This document shows, piece after piece, positions 1 to 7,486 of a DNA stretch of 26,951 nt (its first letter is position 1; every line of letters begins with the position of its first letter). Origin of the DNA: Mikrocytos mackini. Taxonomy: Eukaryota; Endomyxa; Ascetosporea; Mikrocytida; Mikrocytiidae. Position numbers and translations under genes: made by a program. The stretch covers positions 1-26,951 of the forward strand of contig JASNJN010000266.1 in NCBI GenBank assembly GCA_030180075.1. Direction: 5' to 3'. A model generated the notes under the pieces. It worked only from the letters and a program-made list of their open reading frames with translations, was not told where the DNA came from and did no database searches.

Positions 1-41
1 GTGTCTCTGTGTCTTTGTGTCTTTGTGTCTTTGTGTCTTTG
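1..41. repeat. 8-bp tandem repeat (GTGTCTTT)n
   Basis: About five head-to-tail copies of an 8-base unit (GTGTCTTT) fill the left edge of the window; the first copy is variant (GTGTCTCT). The array runs directly into an N-bearing seam and interrupts the transposase ORF. It probably marks a contig end where the assembly stopped in low-complexity sequence. Confidence 0.85.
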
Positions 42-48
42 NNTNTNT
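42..48. other. N-bearing seam (assembly join)
   Basis: Ns alternate with called bases (pattern nntntnt) instead of forming one gap run. The same style recurs at 6181-6200 and 7476-7486. It looks like a consensus between two overlapping but disagreeing contig ends. The transposase frame from the right stays open up to it and then enters simple repeat. Confidence 0.6.
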
Positions 49-662
49 GTGATTATTGTGGTTCCTGGTCTCACATGACGGGCAATTATGGGCAAAAGTG
101 TTAAAGCACTTCTATCATCTACGGGCACTAAAAATATCCCAGGAATATCGGCTCTCTCGATTCCTCCAAGAACCCATTGTCCTGGGACTCTTCGGCCTTG
201 GTGGTACTTCCTTTTCCCGAATTTCGACTCATCGATTTCGACAACCATACCCGGTCCTCCTATAAGCGAAGTATGGTTGTATATCATGAAATCGACAAAT
301 AATTCACGTGCGAATTTCGACCATGCCGCCAGAGTGTCCGATCCCTGAATTTTGCAAAAGAATCCAAGGTTCCCTACCATTGTTTTGTGTATAAAGAAGA
401 ATAAAAACAACAATGCTTGTTTTAATGTTAGTCGGGTATGGGAGAACCATGAACCTTTTAAAATAGATGCTCTTGCCCTACAAGCTTGAGCAGAACATCG
501 AAAAATATGGGAATTGGCAGTATTCCTTAAATACTGTAGTTTTATATCTTGTCCTCCACATTTTGCGCATAATTGTGGGTAAATAATAATCTGCCGGTCT
601 ATTAACCACATAATAGTTGTGTATTTGCTAGAAAGCAGTAATAAAAGTTCTTCAAGTTCCAT
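48..662 (-). CDS. Merlin / ISXO2-like (IS1595-type) DDE transposase, 3' end missing
   Basis: Reading the minus strand from the ATG at 660-662 gives 205 codons without a stop, up to the N seam. The N-terminal half has a zinc-ribbon-like set of cysteines (CAKC, then FRC and ACRAR). The DDE part has the first catalytic Asp in the block EIDESKFGKRKY, then GRRVPGQWVLGGIER, then VPVDDRSALTLLPII and the run GTTIIT. In ISXO2/Merlin transposases this last block normally leads into the second catalytic Asp; here it meets the Ns, so the second and third catalytic positions are not present. No frameshift or internal stop is seen, so the copy may be young and cut only by the assembly. Merlin elements move by cut-and-paste and usually have short inverted ends with 8-9 bp target duplications; neither end could be identified here. 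Confidence 0.85.
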
Positions 663-1466
663 AATAATATTTAAAATTTGAAAATATTTAATATAATTTT
701 CGTGAATATATTTATCGAAAAAAATATTTAAAACATTTACCAAAATCAGAATAGTTCCTAAATTTGCTTGAACATTTAGCAGAAATTACAAGAAGAAATA
801 ATTAATTGTATTCTATGTTGTTAAATTATTTATTATAATATTATTACTTTTAATTCTTTTTAAAATTCTTTTTGTTTTAATTTCATTTTTATATAAACTA
901 TATGTCTATTGTCTATAAATCTTCCTTTATACTAAAGCTTCATTGTCTTTTCTCATTGTCTTGTTGTCTTATTTTTATTACTCATTTATTTTCCCTTATT
1001 GTCTTTTCTTGTTGTTTTATTCCTCATTGTTTTCCCTATTTGTCGTGTTGTCGTGTTGAAGTGCAAGGGAAAATATAACGGATATAAATGCTGTATGAGC
1101 CTTCGTGTAATTCAACAGGGTCGTATAGAGGATATTGTATCTACTGAACCTATGTGTTGTTGTATATGTCTTTGGTAAAATTAAAATTTAAAATTTACCA
1201 AAAAAAATTTAGCAAACTGTGGCTAGGGAACTTTTCCGGGCCTGACTCGCCAGCGGCGTGTTTCTTGTCACCTGAACAACCCCACAATCAAGGCAAATAT
1301 CGTTACGATGCGTGTGGAAAATAGATACCTGCTCCCAAGAAGTTCCACAAAATTATTATCAAATAATAAAAAATTATCGAAGTATAAATCACAAAATTTA
1401 ACAAAAACTCGATAAATTCGCACCAAAAATTTTCTCAAAATTTCCCTGCCAAAAAAGAGGTTTTAT
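663..1466. other. AT-rich non-coding region upstream of the transposase
   Basis: No coding region is supported. Most of it is A/T-rich spacer. The part at about 1205-1340 is clearly more GC-rich and looks like foreign or transposon-derived sequence. Its minus strand can be read as short cysteine-containing peptides, but no frame stays open long enough to support a gene. Merlin terminal repeats were looked for by eye and not found. Confidence 0.5.
938..1058. repeat. Degenerate TTGTCTT-rich pyrimidine tract
   Basis: This strand is nearly free of A and carries many imperfect copies of ATTGTCTT, TTGTTGTCTT and TTGTCGTG. It is a low-complexity tract of degenerate short repeats. Its motif resembles, but is not identical to, the GTGTCTTT array at the window start. 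Confidence 0.6.
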
Positions 1467-1584
1467 CCGGACAAAACGTCCAAATACGTTTTGACCGGGA
1501 TGGTTTTGACTGGTCTTAACCACGTGGATTAAATCGGGGGTTTAATCCGACCGACAATGAATGAGCCCCAAATGCATCATTGTC
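1467..1584. other. Three consecutive perfect inverted repeats (possible structured RNA or element end)
   Basis: Three stem-loops lie one after another. The first pairs CAAAACGT (1472-1479) with ACGTTTTG (1486-1493) and extends through an A:A mismatch by CCGG/CCGG (1467-1470 and 1495-1498). The second pairs GGATTAAA (1526-1533) with TTTAATCC (1541-1548). The third pairs GACAATGA (1553-1560) with TCATTGTC (1577-1584). The block is more GC-rich than its surroundings. It does not match any U-snRNA, SRP, RNase P, 5S or tRNA pattern that I know. It could be a structured non-coding RNA or a structured transposon end. Confidence 0.45.
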
Positions 1585-1658
1585 AAAATTAGTGTTAATC
1601 ATACGATACTTCCCGGAAGTAATTTTATTTATTAACATGTATTATTTGTTATATATTT

Positions 1659-2145
1659 GAGGAGCATAGAATCAAAAGAGCGCAAAAAATATTTTACGCG
1701 CTTTTTTGAAAAATAATCTTTAGGTCAAATTATAATCTTTTAGAAATTATATAAAAATAAAAATTTCCAGCTTATTTTAGACCTGATTGTAATATTTGTA
1801 TAGAAATTCGAAAAATCAAAAATTTCGTACTTGTAATATATAAAAAGAAAATTTAAAAAGAATTCAAAATTCCTCCGAGGTGATTTTTATGCGCTCTTTT
1901 GATTTTTCATGCATACAAATTCATCCACGTATTTATTAATTTTATCGAATTGTCTATGTTTGAATATATTATACTTAAGTTTAGAGATGTATTAAACTTT
2001 GGGACATCAATAAAGATATATGATATGTAATTTATAAAAACCCATTTATTGAATATTTTATAAATACCGTCAAAATTTTACAACAATTATTTTTTTCGAA
2101 AATGGTAAATATGCCCTTTTGCGCTCTTTTGATTCTCAGTCCCTC
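1659..2145. mobile_element. MITE-like element with about 29-bp terminal inverted repeats
   Basis: The left end (1659-1687) and the reverse complement of the right end (2117-2145) share GAGG and the 18-base run AATCAAAAGAGCGCAAAA, with a few mismatches between them. A third, internal copy of the core, GCGCTCTTTTGAT, lies at 1891-1903 in the same orientation as the right end, which suggests nesting or a composite element. The interior is AT-rich with no coding capacity. A target-site duplication is not clear. The superfamily cannot be told from these ends. Confidence 0.65.
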
Positions 2146-2385
2146 ATATGATACTGCCCTAATAAAAATATTCTCCACCAAAATTGGACAAGAACACAAA
2201 TAATTTAGGATTGCTCTCTTTTTGAATCGGGGTGGTATGGGTAATTAAATTATTAGTAACATTTAACCTTCGAAAATATAAAACCGAAACAACTATATTA
2301 TTGAGACACCTAAAAAGCCGAAATTATATAGGTGAAACCCTGCTTATATTTTACATAACGTCGTGTTTTGATAATTTTAATTAGA

Positions 2386-3402
2386 ATGATTCTAAATTAC
2401 ATTATTTTATTCTTAATTTCACAAATCAAAACTATGAGTAAAAAACTTTCGAATGGAAAACTAAATTCATTTAAAGAAAATTTTGAGCCCGTTTCCAGAA
2501 GACATAACCCACTATGGAGTCAGCTACAAATAAAAATAGATTCCAACCCAATTTCAAATCAAATTGAAAACAACGAAGATGTATATAAGGTCACTATAGC
2601 TACAACAAAGTACATGGCAAACGGTAAGGATTTCTTATTTCTTGACGAAATTGATCTACAGGTTTGCAATTTTAACTTTTTAAAACACAACTTATTTCCC
2701 AAACTAACAGTTGGAGATATTCTGGAGTTATTAAATACAAACGATAGTGACATCATCTGTGAAAAGTATACTATCGACCACAGTTCCATACGTTTACCTA
2801 TGGATAATTCTGATAAAAATCATGAACTACACCTATTACAGACTAAAGCTAAACTTGTATTCAATCTAAACAAGGATAATGACTGTAATACAGCCCTACA
2901 CAACACTCCAGACAAACTCAAGGAAGATAATCCTTCCGAAAAGAATATTTACCATATCAACATCAAATACCCAGCCTATAACACTTCAAATTTCCACACT
3001 AAGCTGTTCGGCAAAGAAACAGAAAATTTCCACAGACTAACATTTCTAAACAAAGAAAATACCTCAAGATTATCGAATTCGTTTCGTTTATGCCAAGTTT
3101 CAATTCCAACAAACAAATCATTCTTACTTATATGGCTTATCCATGCGTTTTTGGACGATACAAAAACAAATAGAAATCAAAGAGCCAAATATTTAATGTC
3201 TAATGTTAACGATAAAACATTGGAAGTTTATTTAGACGATGAATTGATTGATTTAAATGATGAAAATAAAGATAGTAGAAATGCAAAAAGAAAATCCATC
3301 CTGATTATAATAGTTGTTACGGCTTGTGTTTCAGGTGGGCTGTTGGTTATACTGCCGGTTATTTATTGGACGTTCTTTAAACAACAGAAATTGGTGGTTT
3401 GA
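2386..3402 (+). CDS. Secreted/membrane-anchored protein, paralogue A of a tandem pair
   Basis: Function unknown. The frame could open earlier at a TTG, but the first ATG is at 2386 and gives 338 residues. It begins with a hydrophobic segment (ILNYIILFLI) that could be a signal peptide or anchor. One strong membrane segment lies near the C-terminus (ILIIIVVTACVSGGLLVILP), followed by a short basic tail (FKQQK). This suggests a type I topology with a large non-cytosolic part rich in Asn, Lys and Asp. It is paralogous to the next gene. Shared landmarks in order are a DLxxC motif, C..YT.D followed by a LP/IP motif, NIY.I.IK..A.N.S.F, and LEVYLD..LI before the membrane segment. A conserved cysteine pair falls within these motifs. 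Tandem duplication with strong divergence is typical of parasite surface protein families, but no role can be assigned. Confidence 0.8.
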   Translation: MILNYIILFLISQIKTMSKKLSNGKLNSFKENFEPVSRRHNPLWSQLQIKIDSNPISNQIENNEDVYKVTIATTKYMANGKDFLFLDEIDLQVCNFNFLKHNLFPKLTVGDILELLNTNDSDIICEKYTIDHSSIRLPMDNSDKNHELHLLQTKAKLVFNLNKDNDCNTALHNTPDKLKEDNPSEKNIYHINIKYPAYNTSNFHTKLFGKETENFHRLTFLNKENTSRLSNSFRLCQVSIPTNKSFLLIWLIHAFLDDTKTNRNQRAKYLMSNVNDKTLEVYLDDELIDLNDENKDSRNAKRKSILIIIVVTACVSGGLLVILPVIYWTFFKQQKLVV

Positions 3403-3854
3403 ATATATAAATAAATGAAAAGTATTTTCAAGACATTAAACAATAAATTAACTATAAAGCAGTAAAGTAACAAAAACGAATTAAAATATTAAATATAATA
3501 TAAGCAAACATGTATAGTTCTTTTGACGTACAATAAATTCCACAATAATTATCAAAAACTTTAAAATTTTGTTTTATTTTGTAAAAAATAATTCAATAAT
3601 TTATAATTAAAACACTAAATTAATACTTCGATCATACAAAATTTATAATATTTGTTATCTTCTATAAACAATGTATTTCAGTATACAAAATCATTAAATA
3701 ACAATAAAAATTGTAATTTATCGTTTAAATATTCAATAATAAAACGGTTTGATATTTATGTGTATAAGTCCGAAAGTTATATCGCAAAAAATATAATTTT
3801 GAAACAAAACCGTTAATATTTCCATGTTTCCAAACAATAAATTCGCATCCTAAA
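3403..3854. other. AT-rich intergenic spacer between the paralogues
   Basis: About 450 bases of A/T-rich sequence with no open frame of note, no tRNA-like fold and no repeat recognised. It should hold the 3' end of the first paralogue (an AATAAA lies just after its stop) and the promoter of the second. Confidence 0.5.
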
Positions 3855-4961
3855 ATGGATTTTGATAAATTCACTCTTCGAAGCATTAAAGTAAGAATTC
3901 TTCTTTTATGTGTGATTCACATAAACGCTAATATACAGATTTACAATTTTGGTTCTTTAATTGGTTCATCTAAACCTTCAAATTCCGCTAGAAAAGTCTA
4001 TGTAAGAATAAATGTTAACTCCCAGCCGGTACAGATAACAAACTCACGAAAAGATGTTTATATCAATACAGATTTTATTGTCCTCAGTTACAAAGTGTTC
4101 AACAACTCATTTGCAATCCTTGATGTCGTTGATTTGCATCTTTGCAAAATAAAAATTTTAAATTTCGAAAACAGAAAAATTACAACTCAAATCATACACG
4201 CGGTGTTTCAATCCAACCAAACACCCGAATCTTGTCAAAGCTATACAATGGATGCGCGAGAGCTTCAGATACCAATTCAAAATTACTCAAGGTTGGGCGT
4301 TTTGAGATCTCTAACAGAAAGCATTAATTTAGCGGTTGGAATTAACAAATCTAACGAAAACCTCAAAAAGAATAACGCAACCCTCACTGCAAACATTCAA
4401 CACAGTAATATCTACAAAATAGCAATCAAATGTTTAGCTTTGAATGTTTCCGAGTTCAAATCTTCACCGCATGGAATAAAAGTCAAACTAAAAACAGGAA
4501 AAGGCGTGTTCAATTTGTATAACAATAGAAACAATGTCAAATATCAAAATTTGTACCAAACAAATGTATTTGGAAGAATGGAAAGCTTGATGTTTATCAG
4601 AAATGAATTCATAAATGCCGGAAGAATAAATGGAATTAGTAAAAATCATTTCCTGCACAAAAATAAAATTGAAAATGATTTGGAAGTTTATTTAGATAAT
4701 AAATTGATAAATGCTAATGTATTTGATGATACGAAAAAAGACAATGAAATCGCTAATGGAAAAGAGAAAAGTAAAAATATTGCGACAGATAATATTGATG
4801 AAAAAGAACATACAAAACCGGGTTATATTAAAGATAAAACTACATTGGGTTTTTTCTTTGTGTTAATTTGCGTTCTGGGGTTTATGTTTATAACAATTCC
4901 TTGGGTTTATCTCTGTTTAAATAGTGAAGAAAAGATTCATCAGTATAAGGAAATGAAATAA
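3855..4961 (+). CDS. Secreted/membrane-anchored protein, paralogue B of a tandem pair
   Basis: A 368-residue protein from the ATG at 3855, not recognised beyond its similarity to the upstream gene. The N-terminus has a hydrophobic stretch (ILLLCVIHINANI) after basic residues, consistent with a signal peptide. One membrane segment lies near the C-terminus (LGFFFVLICVLGFMFITIPW) and ends in a short charged tail. Motifs shared with paralogue A are VDLHLCK, SCQSYTMD, NIYKIAIK, ALNVSEF and LEVYLDNKLI. The region between LEVYLD and the membrane is longer and more charged than in paralogue A. Codons 328 to the stop are repeated in reverse orientation at 7362-7486 by the large inverted duplication. 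That second copy is only a fragment. Confidence 0.8.
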   Translation: MDFDKFTLRSIKVRILLLCVIHINANIQIYNFGSLIGSSKPSNSARKVYVRINVNSQPVQITNSRKDVYINTDFIVLSYKVFNNSFAILDVVDLHLCKIKILNFENRKITTQIIHAVFQSNQTPESCQSYTMDARELQIPIQNYSRLGVLRSLTESINLAVGINKSNENLKKNNATLTANIQHSNIYKIAIKCLALNVSEFKSSPHGIKVKLKTGKGVFNLYNNRNNVKYQNLYQTNVFGRMESLMFIRNEFINAGRINGISKNHFLHKNKIENDLEVYLDNKLINANVFDDTKKDNEIANGKEKSKNIATDNIDEKEHTKPGYIKDKTTLGFFFVLICVLGFMFITIPWVYLCLNSEEKIHQYKEMK

Positions 4962-5412
4962 ATTCGTAGCAGAGAACTCAAATGAGGTAATTATAGCCCG
5001 GGGTGTATGATTAAATAGATATTTATATGATAGCATTCGAAAATCATTAAACATTAAATTTCGCATATTTTGAATGATTTACACTATTTATTAATATTGT
5101 TAAAATATTTTATTAATATACAAACCATGTTTTAACCCTTTGTAACCGATGTGGGGGAAATTGTATAACATGTATTTTGTATAACAATCGAGTTGGTACA
5201 AATATGGATCACATGAATTTAACCAAACAACCGACGTGGTATACAGTCAACACCGCTTATAACGAATATCATTAAAAATTAAATTTTTTAAGTTTTGCAT
5301 TTATTTACCCATCTTTCTGTACACAAACTCTTATAACGGATTATTTTAGACCTTTATATAAAATATTGCAACCAGAAACAAAATTGTGATCCTAACTGTG
5401 CTATTCTTTGGG
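4962..5412. other. AT-rich spacer downstream of paralogue B
   Basis: No gene is supported. AATAAA overlaps the stop of paralogue B and may serve in polyadenylation. The segment occurs again in reverse at about 6908-7361 as part of the inverted repeat, with one of the two substitutions between arms. Confidence 0.5.
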
Positions 5413-5423
5413 TTGGGTTATTA

Positions 5424-6143
5424 CTTTTTTTTTATTAAATAAAATATTTATTTAATTATGATTTCACCGGACCCTTCATAGTGAATCATACTCTCCCACT
5501 CTTCGCAGCCGCTAGACTTTCTCTCCTATCAATTGGATTATCTGTTACCCACAGTGGCAGGTGATCGCCACTCTCCTGTTACTCATACGTCCCTGAAGAA
5601 GTTCGTGTGTCGCCCTGAGCATTAAACTTCCTTATGTAGCCCAAGGAAGGGAGGCCTCTTTTCTCCTATGGGGCGTGGGACTTCTTGATACGAACCATCG
5701 GTAAATATTTAAAGAGCCTTTGAGTGTAACATTCAATATCTTGGATACGAGCAGTCCCTCCTATATAAGGTGTGCATATCTTTCTTCCCATGATCCGTCT
5801 CCTGAATTTGTGGAGCTTCAGTATCGATTCTTTCGATATCACTCCAAGCCGTCCTATAACAAAACCCATCGTTTAGACATTGTAGTCCTGGTTTGTCTTC
5901 CCAATTTTTTACCAAGCTCTTTATGTTTCTCTTCCTTTTCCTGTTCTTTGCACTCGATGAGGTCTTCAGCCGACACTCCTATCTCGAGAACAGTAACCCT
6001 CTTTTTCTTGTCGTCTATGCAAATGATATCCGGTAGCTGCGACGTCCTTTCCTTGTCTCTGATCATCGTGACCCTTTGATCGAGAACTAATTTGAACCTG
6101 TTGTTCTCATGGGCAGTGCGTTTCCCTGTGTCAGCATGCATTA
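5424..6143 (-). mobile_element. 5'-truncated non-LTR retrotransposon insertion (R2/R4-like, with RLE domain)
   Basis: Read on the minus strand, the insert begins inside the last protein domain, continues through a roughly 200-base 3' UTR and ends in nine As. It is flanked by an 11-base direct repeat, TTGGGTTATTA on the plus strand, at 5413-5423 and 6144-6154. These are the marks of target-primed reverse transcription with 5' truncation. The coding remnant has a restriction-enzyme-like endonuclease signature, which places it with early-branching site-type non-LTR elements such as R2, R4/Dong or CRE. R4/Dong-type elements are known from microsporidia. Sequence 6155-6180 beyond the second repeat is the original flank. 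Confidence 0.8.
5666..6141 (-). pseudogene. Broken restriction-like endonuclease (RLE) fragment of a non-LTR retrotransposon
   Basis: The minus-strand frame starting at 6141 contains LPDIICIDDKKKRVTVLEIG, matching the PD...(D/E)xK active-site layout of RLE domains, followed by a charged ECKEQEKEEKHKELGKKL helix typical of the family. The frame then ends early. The expected next block, related to VIGxLGxI in these elements, appears in another frame as FVIGRLGVISKES (frame open 5869-5666). A stop also lies just before that block in its own frame. The domain is thus broken by at least one frameshift and one stop. With the upstream reverse transcriptase missing, the copy is dead. Confidence 0.75.
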
Positions 6144-6180
6144 TTGGGTTATTATGTATAAACGTTTATAACGTAACCCT

Positions 6181-6200
6181 NNTCTNCTNANANAGNNANN
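6181..6200. other. N-bearing seam at the centre of the inverted repeat
   Basis: Called bases are mixed with Ns. From about 6185 on, every called base agrees with the reverse complement of 6121-6136, while the first few do not. This is what a consensus of two overlapping, disagreeing contig ends would look like. The join is therefore likely not a real chromosomal junction. Confidence 0.7.
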
Positions 6201-7486
6201 CGCACTGCCCATGAGAACAACAGGTTCAAATTAGTTCTCGATCAAAGGGTCACGATGATCAGAGACAAGGAAAGGACGTCGCAGCTACCGGATATCATTT
6301 GCATAGACGACAAGAAAAAGAGGGTTACTGTTCTCGAGATAGGAGTGTCGGCTGAAGACCTCATCGAGTGCAAAGAACAGGAAAAGGAAGAGAAACATAA
6401 AGAGCTTGGTAAAAAATTGGGAAGACAAACCAGGACTACAATGTCTAAACGATGGGTTTTGTTATAGGACGGCTTGGAGTGATATCGAAAGAATCGATAC
6501 TGAAGCTCCACAAATTCAGGAGACGGATCATGGGAAGAAAGATATGCACACCTTATATAGGAGGGACTGCTCGTATCCAAGATATTGAATGTTACACTCA
6601 AAGGCTCTTTAAATATTTACCGATGGTTCGTATCAAGAAGTCCCACGCCCCATAGGAGAAAAGAGGCCTCCCTTCCTTGGGCTACATAAGGAAGTTTAAT
6701 GCTCAGGGCGACACACGAACTTCTTCAGGGACGTATGAGTAACAGGAGAGTGGCGATCACCTGCCACTGTGGGTAACAGATAATCCAATTGATAGGAGAG
6801 AAAGTCTAGCGGCTGCGAAGAGTGGGAGAGTATGATTCACTATGAAGGGTCCGGTGAAATCATCATTAAATAAATATTTTATTTAATAAAAAAAAAGTAA
6901 TAACCCAACCCAAAGAATAGCACAGTTAGGATCACAATTTTGTTTCTGGTTGCAATATTTTATATAAAGGTCTAAAATAATCCGTTATAAGAGTTTGTGT
7001 ACAGAAAGATGGGTAAATAAATGCAAAACTTAAAAAATTTAATTTTTAATGACATTCGTTATAAGCGGTGTTGACTGTATACCACGTCGGTTGTTTGGTT
7101 AAATTCATGTGATCCATATTTGTACCAACTCGATTGTTATACAAAATACATGTTATACAATTTCCCCCACATCGGTTACAAAGGGTTAAAACATGGTTTG
7201 TATATTAATAAAATATTTTAACAATATTAATAAATAGTGTAAATCATTCAAAATATGCGAAATTTAATGTTTAATGATTTTCGAATGCTATCATATAAAT
7301 ATCTATTTAATCATACACCCCGGGCTATAATTACCTCATTTGAGTTCTCTGCTACGAATTTATTTCATTTCCTTATACTGATGAATCTTTTCTTCACTAT
7401 TTAAACAGAGATAAACCCAAGGAATTGTTATAAACATAAACCCCAGAACGCAAATTAACACAAAGAAAAAACCCANTNNANTTNTN
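6185..7486 (-). other. Inverted copy of 4837-6136, probably a misplaced haplotype contig
   Basis: This block repeats, in reverse, the RLE pseudogene (plus-strand readable here at about 6201-6655), the retrotransposon tail with its nine As (about 6889-6897), the spacer, and the last 125 bases of paralogue B (7362-7486). It has the 3' target-repeat copy but no genomic sequence beyond the 5' end of the element. Both limits fall exactly on N seams, so it behaves as one short contig. Nothing in it should be counted as an extra gene. Confidence 0.75.
7476..7486. other. N-bearing seam inside the nuclease frame
   Basis: The pattern ntnnanttntn contains five called bases. All agree with the reverse complement of the paralogue B coding sequence at 4837-4847 (codons around DKTTLG), so the seam belongs to the inverted arm. 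Identity ends immediately after it, where nuclease sequence begins. The nuclease frame reads into the arm only by accident. Confidence 0.7.

Larger units (their letters stand above)
4837..7486. repeat. Large inverted repeat, arms of about 1.3 kb
   Basis: Positions 4837-6136 and 6185-7486 are reverse complements of each other. Comparing the arms by eye I found two substitutions: one inside the AATATC/GACATT context (left 5268 region, right 7052 region) and one in the retrotransposon tail (left 5457 region, right 6863 region). Homopolymer lengths agree, including the nine-base A/T run. The left arm carries the end of paralogue B, spacer and a non-LTR retrotransposon. N-bearing seams lie at the symmetry centre and at the right edge. 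Confidence 0.95.

Noticed and set aside
1205-1340. Short cysteine-containing peptides on the minus strand of the GC-richer stretch
   Set aside because: All frames are interrupted within a few dozen codons and no domain is recognisable.
5720-6601. Identical 119-residue frames on opposite strands (5720-6079 plus and 6242-6601 minus), rich in Ser and Cys
   Set aside because: They are antisense to the RLE domain and are duplicated only because the region is an inverted repeat. The RLE reading on the other strand explains the sequence.
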